From JAIPEK01 sp041685935 (GTDB lineage: Bacteria; Desulfobacterota; Desulfobacteria; Desulfobacterales; Desulfobacteraceae), in NCBI GenBank assembly GCA_041685935.1, contig JAWLES010000013.1:1-25568 (forward strand): a stretch of DNA of 25,568 bases, written 5' to 3'. Positions 15,885 through 23,463 of this stretch are shown here, one piece after another. Below the pieces are notes generated by a model. It saw only the letters and a program-made list of their open reading frames with translations. It was not told the origin of the DNA and made no database searches. Positions within the stretch are counted from its first letter, which is position 1; each line of letters begins with the position of its first letter. A program made the translations under genes and the position numbers.

Positions 15885-17033
15885 TCAAACATCAGGCTGC
15901 TGCCGGTCCATATCCTGCAGCATTTCCATAAAGGCTCCGCATCTTGTTTTAAACTGTGCGTGCACCGACTGTTCATCATCCAGTTCAAACACCATGCTTT
16001 TGATACCCCTTTTTTCCAGCATATCCCGGATATAAGGATAATCAAACGCGTGGGGATCGCAGAATTTAAGCAGAAGGAAAATCACGCCCATGGCATCCAG
16101 TTCGCCGGCTCTCCGGGAAATCCTCTCTCCCCTTGAATAGAGACCGGCATGCTTGCAGGGACATACCGCCTTTTCCAGGTATCTTCGGGCAATTCCGGTC
16201 AAAGGCTCTGCGGATTCATCCACTGTAAAATCAAAATACCTGTCCATGGTACAGAAATCATCAAACACCACAAAACCGCCTGCCTGCTCTATGGTATTGT
16301 AAACGGAAGGGGCGGTGCATACCGATCCGGTGAGTCCTATCCGTATAAGTCGACCGGAATCCTGGACAGGCTCCTCCTGTATAAAGGTGCAGAGCTGCTC
16401 CAAAAGCTCGGCCGCCTCCCCGGGATCCATTGACATGACCGCCTTTGAAATTGTATGGAGGTTTCTGCTCCGGATATGAATCCGGTTTTCGGCTGCGGCC
16501 CGGCTGATACGCTTCAATCCCCTCCTGATCCGGTTGAACACCCGGGCGGCACCTGACAGGTCATCCTTTGCAACCCTGGTGCCGACCTTTTTCTCAAGGT
16601 CCCGGACCATACGCTCCAGAACGCTTACCGTGTAGGCTTCCGCACTTTTTGTGCCAAGATTCGCCGGCATGATTACATCCGTATGAAAAAATCCTGTCAG
16701 GTTGAGCCTGAAAATATCAGAGAGCCGTTGAACCGAATCACAGGTGTGGGGAAAAACCACTCCGTCCAGAAAATCAAGGGAACCTGACAGGGCGTCATCC
16801 AGGGTATTTTTCACCACGCTGCAGCAATAACTCTGCAGATAGGCATCAGACCCGCCTTCCGCCCCGCTGCCGATCATCCTGAAGGGCAGTGCGCCGGCTG
16901 CATATATGATTTCTTCAGGGGCGTACGAACAGAACGTCCCCACCACCGGTCGGCCGGTATCCGTTTTCCATCGGACCGCGTATGCTCCCGGGTCGGCGGC
17001 GATCTCTTCAAACCGCTCCAGTATCTCTTTCAT
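15885..17033 (-). CDS. 2-hydroxyacyl-CoA dehydratase family subunit (HgdB/BcrC-like)
   Basis: A 382-residue partner subunit of the radical dehydratase. The N-terminal GTFCSYAPEEIIYAAGALPFR and VFPHTCDSVQRL, and the C-terminal KFCDPHAFDYPYIRDML and FKTRCGAFMEML, are characteristic of HgdB/BcrC-type subunits. Cys35, the Cys in HTCDS and the Cys in KFCDP are the expected cluster ligands of this family. Length is typical. It starts 21 bases after the hydroxyproline dehydratase-like gene and is followed closely by the other subunit and the activator, so these four genes form a compact operon. Together with the activator, the heterodimer should remove water from a (R)-2-hydroxyacyl-CoA, or perform a related low-potential reduction. 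The exact substrate cannot be read from the sequence. Confidence 0.88.
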   Translation of the reverse strand: MKEILERFEEIAADPGAYAVRWKTDTGRPVVGTFCSYAPEEIIYAAGALPFRMIGSGAEGGSDAYLQSYCCSVVKNTLDDALSGSLDFLDGVVFPHTCDSVQRLSDIFRLNLTGFFHTDVIMPANLGTKSAEAYTVSVLERMVRDLEKKVGTRVAKDDLSGAARVFNRIRRGLKRISRAAAENRIHIRSRNLHTISKAVMSMDPGEAAELLEQLCTFIQEEPVQDSGRLIRIGLTGSVCTAPSVYNTIEQAGGFVVFDDFCTMDRYFDFTVDESAEPLTGIARRYLEKAVCPCKHAGLYSRGERISRRAGELDAMGVIFLLLKFCDPHAFDYPYIRDMLEKRGIKSMVFELDDEQSVHAQFKTRCGAFMEMLQDMDRQQPDV

Positions 17034-17054
17034 GGCATGTCCTTTCTGATTTGA

Positions 17055-18098
17055 TCATCTGAAAATAAATCCCGTTTTCAGATCATCATCCGGGTCAAAA
17101 TAGAATTTGTGGCTTCCTGTGTATGACGCGCTGCCGGACACCTCCGGAATAACCGCCCTGAATGGTCCGAACCGGGTTTCTTTTGTCACCCTGACCGTCA
17201 TCAGGGTATCAAGGATGCTTTCAATGGTGATCTCCCGGTCAACAGCAAGTTCATTTTGTTCATAATGCAATGCTGCACGGGCGCTCACCCCGGAACCGGT
17301 GGGTGAACGGTCCACCTCTCCTCGGGCGAAAATGCAGACATTCCTGCTGTGATGCCTTTTATCCCTTGCATCTCCAATAATTATGGTGCCGTAAAGAAAC
17401 CCCAGCTCCGGCTCAAAAGGATGTGCAATTTCGAACCGTTCCGAAACCGCGGTTTTGATTTTTCTGCCGCAGCTGATCAGCCGGTTATAGTCGGACCCGT
17501 CCAGGGAAACGCCGAGGTCTTCCGCCCGGCATAAGACGTAAAACGCGCCGCCGTAGGCAACGTCGAACCGGATTGACCCGATTTCCGGAACATCTACCCT
17601 CTTGTCCTTTATGTAAACAAATGAAGGCACGTTGCAAAAGGAGACCTTTTCCACGACACCGTTTTTAAGAACCGCCCCGGCCTGTATCCGCCCGGCGGGC
17701 GTATCAATAACGATCTTTTCAACCTCCGGGTCCTTCTTTACCATGCCGGACTCTACCGCAAGCCTGGTCAGGGCAATGACGGCATGACCGCACATTGTGC
17801 TGTATCCCTCGTTATGAAGAAAAAATGTGCCGAAGTCGGCACCTTCACTGCAGGGCGGTGTAATAACCGCCCCGTACATGTCTGCGTGCCCCCTCGGTTC
17901 GAACATCAGGCCGCGGCGGATATGATCGAGATGATCCCTGAAATATCGACGCTTTTCAAGCACGGTCTCTCCATCAATCCGGCCGATTCCGCCGGTTATG
18001 ATTCTAAGGGGCTCCCCGCCCGTGTGCATATCAATGGTCTCCACGGTTAATCTGTCTTCAGGCGGCTTTAATCGGATCTTTTCCGGTATCTGGTTCAT
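17055..18098 (-). CDS. Trans-3-hydroxy-L-proline dehydratase-like (proline racemase superfamily)
   Basis: A protein of the proline racemase fold. The catalytic pair is Cys (in STMCGHAVIAL) and Thr (in DRSPTGSGVSA), at positions 110 and 274 counted from the longer possible start. Proline racemase and 4-hydroxyproline epimerase have Cys at both places. Cys/Thr is the signature of trans-3-hydroxy-L-proline dehydratase, which yields delta1-pyrroline-2-carboxylate. MHTGGEPLRI and RRGLMFEPRGHADMYGA also closely resemble the human L3HYPDH sequence as I recall it. The start at 18098 has GGGAG six bases upstream and places MHTGG where the family has it; an ATG at 18119 is the alternative. It is the first gene of the minus-strand operon with the radical dehydratase. 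No pyrroline-2-carboxylate reductase gene is visible. Confidence 0.82.
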   Translation of the reverse strand: MNQIPEKIRLKPPEDRLTVETIDMHTGGEPLRIITGGIGRIDGETVLEKRRYFRDHLDHIRRGLMFEPRGHADMYGAVITPPCSEGADFGTFFLHNEGYSTMCGHAVIALTRLAVESGMVKKDPEVEKIVIDTPAGRIQAGAVLKNGVVEKVSFCNVPSFVYIKDKRVDVPEIGSIRFDVAYGGAFYVLCRAEDLGVSLDGSDYNRLISCGRKIKTAVSERFEIAHPFEPELGFLYGTIIIGDARDKRHHSRNVCIFARGEVDRSPTGSGVSARAALHYEQNELAVDREITIESILDTLMTVRVTKETRFGPFRAVIPEVSGSASYTGSHKFYFDPDDDLKTGFIFR

Positions 18099-18140
18099 CA
18101 CGGTCTCCCGGTCTGGCATGATTGAAACTCTCTGTTTTTA

Positions 18141-18194
18141 AGAATAAAGAATCCTGATCCGGTAAAGGATACCAGAATTCTTTATTCTGGTATC
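18141..18194. repeat. Two overlapping, mutually exclusive inverted repeats in the operon leader
   Basis: Structure A: 18141-18156 pairs with 18173-18188 (16-nt arms, one mismatch), extended by ATCC (18157-18160) with GGAT (18167-18170). Structure B: GATACCAGAAT (18168-18178) pairs perfectly with ATTCTGGTATC (18184-18194) around a five-base loop. The arms of A and B share 18173-18188, so both cannot form in one RNA. They lie 23 to 43 bases before the upstream ATG of the hydroxyproline dehydratase-like gene. No T-run follows on either strand, so these are not intrinsic terminators. An operator for a dimeric regulator or a leader RNA switch are both possible. Confidence 0.6.
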
Positions 18195-18279
18195 AGAACC
18201 CGGCAAAAAAAACAAGGTCCTGGATAATTACTTTGAGACAACCGTACAGGGGGGGCCCGGAGAAAGCTCTCAATTCGTA

Positions 18280-18309
18280 TTGACAGCAATGGCGCTGATA
18301 CCCTATTAT
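18280..18309 (+). promoter_or_regulatory. Strong sigma70-type promoter for the GspE/HDOD genes
   Basis: TTGACA (18280-18285) is a perfect -35. It is followed by an 18-nt spacer and TATTAT (18304-18309) as -10, within an AT-rich TATTATATATAG run. Transcription would begin near 18316. The rest of the 239-base divergent region (18120-18358) holds the inverted repeats and no visible gene. Confidence 0.7.
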
Positions 18310-18358
18310 ATATAGTTGTTGGTTTCAAACCGGGGGCTTTGCAGTTGGCGGCTGGCTC

Positions 18359-20311
18359 ATGCGGAACCCTCTTTCCGAGCGTCCCGGAGGACGAAGTACA
18401 TTGCCGGACAGGCATTTTAAGGATTTTTCAAGGGGTATGGACAAGAGCGTTACAAAGGGAATCAAGGACGCAGGAGAGATTGTCGCTCTGCTTGTCAAAG
18501 ACGGGCTGTTGAGTGAAGACAGGGTAATATACGCCATGCGGGTAAAAGACAAACTCGCCACTGAAAAAAACCTCCTTGAAACCTTAAAAGAGTTGAGATA
18601 CATCAATGACGAACAGATCAAAAAAACCCTTAGAACCCATCATCTGTCACTGCGGATCGGAGACCTTCTGGTTGAACTCGGTTATCTGTCAAAAGAGAGG
18701 CTGAGTGCCGCAATCGAACTCCAGGAGGAGAACAAGGGCAAGCGGCTGGGAGAAATCATTCTTGAAAACCGTTTTATAAGTGAATCCGCATTTCTTGAAA
18801 TCCTCTCCGTACAGATGGGATTTCCCTATATTGATCTTGCTTTTGCAGAAATCGATACGGAGCTTATAGGAAAAACCCCTGTCAAATGGTGTGAATCCCA
18901 CCGCTTCGTGCCGGTGAGACTCGAAAACAAAAGGCCTGTGCTCGCATTTGCCGATCCGCTCAGTGAATCCGACATCAAAGGAGCCAAAGAGCTGTTCGGA
19001 GAAAACTTCACCATCGCCATATCCTCCCCTTCCTCAATCCAGCTCACCCTTGAAAAGATCAAATCCGGCAAACTCAAAAACCGGGACCTCATTGACGAAT
19101 CCACCGTCCGGGGCATAGTGGATACGGTTATAGGCAAAGCCATTGATGAAGGAGCCTCAGACATCCATATCGAGCCGCTGAGGGACCGCATCCAGATCAG
19201 ATTCCGTATAGACGGGATTCTTATCCATCACAAAGACTATGCCCAGAACATTCTGCCCATGCTGACAAGCAGGATCAAAATTTTAAGCGGCGGCAATATC
19301 GCGGAAAAACGGAGACACCAGGGCGGACGGATCTCATACGAATACAAGGGCAACACTTTTGACGTGCGGTCCTCTTTCTATGTCACGGTGTTCGGGGAAA
19401 AAATCGTCATGCGGATCCTCAATCGGATCGACCAGATCATCAGCATTGAAAACATAGGCATGGAGCCCAAGATGCTGAACCGGTTCCTCATGGACGTGCT
19501 CAACGTACCCAGCGGAGTCCTGATAATCACCGGGCCCACCGGTTCAGGAAAAACCACCACCCTGTACAGCTGTGTGAACCACATCAACAGCCCCCAGATC
19601 AGCATCCTCACGGCAGAGGACCCTGTGGAATACATCATGGACGGTGTTTCCCAGTGTTCGGTCAATCCGGATATCGGCCTTACCTACGAGGAAACCCTGC
19701 GCCATGTGGTCCGGCAGGACCCTGACGTGATAGTGATCGGGGAAATCCGGGACAACTACTCAGCGGACGTGGCTGTTCATGCGGCGCTGACCGGGCACAA
19801 GGTGCTCACCTCCTTTCACACGGAAGACAGTATCAGCGGCCTTATACGCCTTTTGAACATGGATATCGAAGCCTTTCTCATCTCCTCCACAGTGGTCTGT
19901 GTAATGGCTCAGCGCCTCTTGAGAAGAATCTGCCCGCTCTGCGTCCAGCCCTATACACCAACCCCGTATGATTTAAAGCTCCTTGGGTATTCTCCGGACC
20001 ATACCCGCAGGTACAAATTCCGCAAGGGCCAGGGATGTCGGCACTGCCGTCACACGGGATACAAAGGGCGGCTTGCCGTATTTGAAATGCTCGTTCTCAA
20101 CGAAGAGGTGCGGGACGCCGTGCTCAACCATAAATCCAGCTATGAAATCAGGAAAATCAGCATTGAAACCTCGGGGCTCGTTACCCTGTTGGAAGATGCC
20201 GTTTCCAAAGCTACCTTCGGCCTGACCACCATAGAGGAAATCTTCCGGTGCGTACCCCGGCTGATTCCGCCGAGACCCATCAATGAAATATACCGACTTC
20301 AGGGGCTGTAA
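18359..20311 (+). CDS. GspE/PilB-type assembly ATPase with N-terminal MshEN-like repeats
   Basis: A hexameric motor ATPase of the type II secretion/type IV pilus family, up to 650 residues. Walker A is GPTGSGKTTT (392-401), the Asp box EDPVEY (420-425), Walker B VIVIGEIRD (457 on) and the His box HTED near 487. A zinc tetracysteine follows at Cys525/528/560/563. The N-terminus has two 24-residue MshEN-like motifs (99-122 and 129-152) of the kind that can bind c-di-GMP, preceded by two more degenerate copies (about 38-94). The start is uncertain: the ATG at 18359 has no clear RBS, a TTG at 18401 has GGAGG ten bases upstream, and an ATG at 18437 has AGGGG too close. It is followed after seven bases by an HDOD gene. 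No platform, pilin or secretin gene is nearby. Confidence 0.88.
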   Translation: MRNPLSERPGGRSTLPDRHFKDFSRGMDKSVTKGIKDAGEIVALLVKDGLLSEDRVIYAMRVKDKLATEKNLLETLKELRYINDEQIKKTLRTHHLSLRIGDLLVELGYLSKERLSAAIELQEENKGKRLGEIILENRFISESAFLEILSVQMGFPYIDLAFAEIDTELIGKTPVKWCESHRFVPVRLENKRPVLAFADPLSESDIKGAKELFGENFTIAISSPSSIQLTLEKIKSGKLKNRDLIDESTVRGIVDTVIGKAIDEGASDIHIEPLRDRIQIRFRIDGILIHHKDYAQNILPMLTSRIKILSGGNIAEKRRHQGGRISYEYKGNTFDVRSSFYVTVFGEKIVMRILNRIDQIISIENIGMEPKMLNRFLMDVLNVPSGVLIITGPTGSGKTTTLYSCVNHINSPQISILTAEDPVEYIMDGVSQCSVNPDIGLTYEETLRHVVRQDPDVIVIGEIRDNYSADVAVHAALTGHKVLTSFHTEDSISGLIRLLNMDIEAFLISSTVVCVMAQRLLRRICPLCVQPYTPTPYDLKLLGYSPDHTRRYKFRKGQGCRHCRHTGYKGRLAVFEMLVLNEEVRDAVLNHKSSYEIRKISIETSGLVTLLEDAVSKATFGLTTIEEIFRCVPRLIPPRPINEIYRLQGL

Positions 20312-20318
20312 TAACAAC

Positions 20319-21161
20319 ATGAACTCAAAAGTATCACTGATTGATCTTGTCAAAAAAGAGATGGAAAAGGAAAACTCCCTTCCGGTTCTAAGCAAAAGGG
20401 CGAGCAAGCTCCAGAAAGAGGCGGCAAAGGAAGACCCTGATATCCAGAAGATCGGTTCGATCATACGGCTGGACCCGACCCTGACGGGCCAGGTTCTCAA
20501 AGTGGCCAACTCCCCTTTCTACCGCGGGCTGCAATCGGTTGAAACCATAAAGGAAGCCGTTATCCGGCTCGGTCAGAACGAGGTCGTCAACATCGTCATG
20601 ACAGTTATTCACAAGGGAATTTTCAACTCGGACGTGCCGATTATCAAACAGAACCAGATCCGGCTGTGGAATCATCTGGTGGCATGCGCCCTCGGCTCCT
20701 TATGGACATCCAAGCATCTTTCCATGGAGACGATCACCCCTAAAGCCTTCATCGCGGGCCTGATGCATGACATGGGAAAAATATACCTGTTGACGGCCCT
20801 GGAAAAGATCATGAAATCAAAGGATATAGACTTCAAACCCTCTGCAGAGCTGATCGTTAAAATTATGGACTCCCTTCACGCAGAACAGGGGTATCACCTT
20901 TTGAGACAATGGAATATTCCTGAAAAATACGCGGTCATAGCAAGGGACCATCACACGGAAGAATTCGACCACACAGACCTGCTGCTTGTTATTGTCAGGC
21001 TTGTGAACAAGGTATGCACCAAGATGGACAACCCCGGAGAAAGGGAGGACATCACCACCATTGTGGGATCAAGAGAGGCGGAAATCCTCGGCATGAGCGA
21101 AATAGGCATAGCTGAACTTGAAATCGCCATGGAGGATTCGCTGAAAAAATACACGGTTTAA
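20319..21161 (+). CDS. HDOD-domain signalling protein
   Basis: A 280-residue protein made almost wholly of an HDOD domain, a relative of HD phosphohydrolases usually lacking full catalysis and common in bacterial signalling. Family features include SIIRLDPTLTGQVLKVANSP, then AVIRLGQNEVVNIV, and an HDMGK motif near residue 150. The intact His-Asp here is notable because many HDOD proteins lose it. A further DHHTEEFDH follows. The start is placed at 20319, seven bases after the stop of the ATPase gene; an in-frame ATG at 20283 lies inside that gene and has no RBS. The tight spacing suggests co-transcription and a regulatory link with the motor ATPase. No output or receiver domain is fused. A specific ligand cannot be deduced. 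Confidence 0.87.
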   Translation: MNSKVSLIDLVKKEMEKENSLPVLSKRASKLQKEAAKEDPDIQKIGSIIRLDPTLTGQVLKVANSPFYRGLQSVETIKEAVIRLGQNEVVNIVMTVIHKGIFNSDVPIIKQNQIRLWNHLVACALGSLWTSKHLSMETITPKAFIAGLMHDMGKIYLLTALEKIMKSKDIDFKPSAELIVKIMDSLHAEQGYHLLRQWNIPEKYAVIARDHHTEEFDHTDLLLVIVRLVNKVCTKMDNPGEREDITTIVGSREAEILGMSEIGIAELEIAMEDSLKKYTV

Positions 21162-21229
21162 AATCCCCTTTCCCGAGGCGGTTTCACCGTGCAGGCTCGA
21201 TTCAATCTCTGAATTACCGCTTTCACAGG

Positions 21230-21269
21230 TTGAAATTTTGTCTTATGCTCATTATATTGATTGTATAAT
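21230..21269 (+). promoter_or_regulatory. Candidate promoter(s) for the cfa-like gene
   Basis: TTGAAA (21230-21235), a 17-nt spacer and TATATT (21253-21258) form a plausible sigma70 promoter. A perfect TATAAT (21264-21269) lies just downstream but has no good -35 at normal spacing. The 184-base gap 21162-21345 is otherwise empty; only a short CGGT/ACCG hairpin without a T-run lies near its start. Confidence 0.45.
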
Positions 21270-21345
21270 GCATTGTGTTCATTGTCATACAGGAGGCTAC
21301 AGGCAGTATAACCACGTCAATCTTTAGTGTGGTGGAGGTTTGATT

Positions 21346-22467
21346 ATGCCGAAAAAAAATACCAGGGAAACCGTAGAAAAGCTGCTCGACATGGCAGGCA
21401 TTACCATCAACGGGTCAAATGCCTGGGACATTCAGGTCCACAACGACAATTTTTACGACCGTGTCCTGGCTGACACGGATCTTGCGCTGGGAGAGACCTA
21501 CATGGAAAACTGGTGGTCCACCTGGGCCCTGGACCAGCTGATCGAGCGGCTGGTCAGCACGGATATCGAGCGCTGCGTCAAGAAAAACGCCAGATTTCTT
21601 CTGGATTTCGCATCAGCAAAAATTCTTAACAGACAGACCCGCAGAAGATCCCTTGAAGTCGGCACAAAGCACTATGACATCGGCAACGATCTTTACAGGC
21701 GCATGCTGGACAAACGCATGCTTTATACCTGCGGTTACTGGAAACATGCGGATACCCTTGACAAGGCGCAGGAGGACAAACTAGACCTGATCTGCAGGAA
21801 GATCAATCTGGAGCCGGGAATGGAAGTGCTTGACCTCGGGTGCGGATTCGGCTCCTTTGCAAAATTCGCAGCTGAAAATTACGGAGCCAAGGTTACCGGG
21901 TACAACATTTCAAAGGAACAGCTGAAGATTGCAAGGGAGATCAACAAGGGACTCGATGTGGAATTCAGGGAGGAGGACTACCGCAATGCAAAAGGTAAGT
22001 ACGACCGGGTGGTATCCATCGGAATATTCGAACATGTGGGGCCGAAAAACCACAGAACCTACATGGAAACGGTGAACCGTACCCTCAAAGACGACGGGAT
22101 CGCATTTATCCACACCATCGGAAACAACCTGACCACAACCGTATCCAACCGGTGGGTTAACCGCTACATTTTTCCAAACGGAAAACTCCCCTCCATTTCC
22201 CAGATCGGGAAGTCCATGGAGGGACTCTTTGTAATGGAAGACTGGCACAACTTCGGGGAGGATTACGACAAAACCCTGATGGCCTGGTATGAAAATTTTA
22301 AAGACGCCTGGCCGGAACTGAAGCACAGATACGGAGACAAGTTCTACAGGATGTGGACGTTCTACCTCCTCTCCTGCGCCGGAGCGTTCAGGGCCAGAAC
22401 CATACAGCTGTGGCAGATCGTAATGACCAAGACCGGTTCTTCCCAGCCGGAGTGCAGGCTTGTCTGA
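21346..22467 (+). CDS. cfa: Cyclopropane-fatty-acyl-phospholipid synthase family methyltransferase
   Basis: A SAM-dependent enzyme of 373 residues that adds a methylene (or methyl) from SAM to the double bond of unsaturated phospholipid acyl chains at the membrane. SAM motif I is LDLGCGFGSFA near residue 164. Residues known to matter in E. coli Cfa lie in conserved blocks: the Cys in YTCGYW, the Glu in FEHVGPKN, the His in IHTIG and the Tyr in MAWYENF. C-terminal SCAGAFRARTIQLWQ is nearly identical to that in Cfa. The ATG at 21346 has GGAGG seven bases upstream; a TTG two codons earlier is not needed. Its end overlaps the flavoprotein gene by 8 nt. Cyclopropane formation is the default reading. 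The flavoprotein partner makes mid-chain methyl-branched fatty acids an alternative product. Confidence 0.9.
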   Translation: MPKKNTRETVEKLLDMAGITINGSNAWDIQVHNDNFYDRVLADTDLALGETYMENWWSTWALDQLIERLVSTDIERCVKKNARFLLDFASAKILNRQTRRRSLEVGTKHYDIGNDLYRRMLDKRMLYTCGYWKHADTLDKAQEDKLDLICRKINLEPGMEVLDLGCGFGSFAKFAAENYGAKVTGYNISKEQLKIAREINKGLDVEFREEDYRNAKGKYDRVVSIGIFEHVGPKNHRTYMETVNRTLKDDGIAFIHTIGNNLTTTVSNRWVNRYIFPNGKLPSISQIGKSMEGLFVMEDWHNFGEDYDKTLMAWYENFKDAWPELKHRYGDKFYRMWTFYLLSCAGAFRARTIQLWQIVMTKTGSSQPECRLV

Positions 22468-23431
22468 GAGCATTAAAAGATTTGAGGCGGCCGTTGTGGG
22501 TGCAGGCCCGGGCGGGACCGCCTGTGCGGCAGAGCTGGTGAAACTGGGGGTGAAAACCGTTCTTCTGGACAGAGCCGATTTTCCCAGGCTCAAGCTCTGT
22601 GCAGGGTGGATAACCCCGGAGGTCATGTCGGATCTCGGGTTTGCCGAATCTGATTACCCGTACGGAATAACCCGGTTCGACAGGATCACTTTCCATATAA
22701 GCAAGGCGGATATACCGGTGAGGACCCGCCAGTATTCCATAAGGCGGTACGAATTCGACCATTGGCTTTTAAGCCGGGTCAGGGCCCCGTTTTACAAGCA
22801 CACGGTCCGCCGGATCAGGCGGGAAAACGGAGAATACGACATTGACGGACGGTTCAGAGCCCGGTATCTGATCGGGGCGGGCGGCACCGGCTGCCCGGTT
22901 TACAGAAATCTGTTCAAAAAGCAGAGTCCCCGCAGTGAAAAGCATCTTGTCGTGACGATGGAAAAGGAATACAAAACCGAGTTTACAGATGCAGGCTGCC
23001 ATCTCTGGTTCTTTCTGAACGGACTTCCAGGCTATGGCTGGTATGTGCCCAAGCAGAACGGGTATCTTAACATCGGCATCGGCGGAAAAGCACACCGGTT
23101 GAACAAAAAAGGCCGCAGTATTCAACAGCATTTTGACTCTTTTGCCGGAATGCTTGAAGCAAACGGACTTGTCAGGAATCGGCCGGACCGGGTGAAGGGA
23201 TATGCGTACTATCTCAGGAACCCCTCAGTCCGCACCCGGACAGGTAAGGCATTTCTCATAGGCGATGCCGCAGGCATTGCCACCAAGGATATGGGAGAGG
23301 GAATCGGCCCGGCTGTCAAAAGCGGTATCCTTGCAGCCCGGTCCATTGCATACAACCGGCCCTTTGAGCTAAAAGAGGTGAACCGGTTCAGCCTTCCCGA
23401 ACTTGTACTGTCCGGACTGTGCTCCTGTTGA
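22460..23431 (+). CDS. FAD-dependent oxidoreductase, geranylgeranyl reductase-like
   Basis: A 323-residue flavoprotein with an N-terminal Rossmann motif (VVGAGPGGTACAAELVKLG, near residue 12), the family's substrate-side motif FPRLKLCAGW near 40-49, and the second FAD motif AFLIGDAAGIATKDMGEGIG near 262. This is the pattern of geranylgeranyl reductases and related enzymes that reduce lipid C=C bonds. It is shorter than many members and ends soon after the FAD motif. The start must be the TTG at 22460: the frame is closed by a stop at 22424 and holds no ATG or GTG before the Rossmann motif. CGGAG lies about seven bases upstream of it. It overlaps the stop of the cfa-like gene, so the two are translated together. 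A lipid substrate is therefore likely; the exact one is unknown. Confidence 0.82.
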   Translation: MSESIKRFEAAVVGAGPGGTACAAELVKLGVKTVLLDRADFPRLKLCAGWITPEVMSDLGFAESDYPYGITRFDRITFHISKADIPVRTRQYSIRRYEFDHWLLSRVRAPFYKHTVRRIRRENGEYDIDGRFRARYLIGAGGTGCPVYRNLFKKQSPRSEKHLVVTMEKEYKTEFTDAGCHLWFFLNGLPGYGWYVPKQNGYLNIGIGGKAHRLNKKGRSIQQHFDSFAGMLEANGLVRNRPDRVKGYAYYLRNPSVRTRTGKAFLIGDAAGIATKDMGEGIGPAVKSGILAARSIAYNRPFELKEVNRFSLPELVLSGLCSC

Positions 23432-23463
23432 TCCAATCTCCTCAGCCGCCTTTTTGTTCAGGT

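Noticed and set aside
13854..17033. Class I (ATP-dependent) benzoyl-CoA reductase
   Set aside because: Only one BadF-type ATPase gene is present, whereas BcrABCD-type enzymes need two distinct ones, and no other aromatic-degradation gene is nearby.
17055..18098. Proline racemase or 4-hydroxyproline epimerase
   Set aside because: The second catalytic Cys is replaced by Thr (DRSPTGSG), the pattern of trans-3-hydroxy-L-proline dehydratase.
18141..18194. Intrinsic terminator between the divergent units
   Set aside because: Neither strand has a T-run after the hairpins, and both flanking genes are transcribed away from the region.
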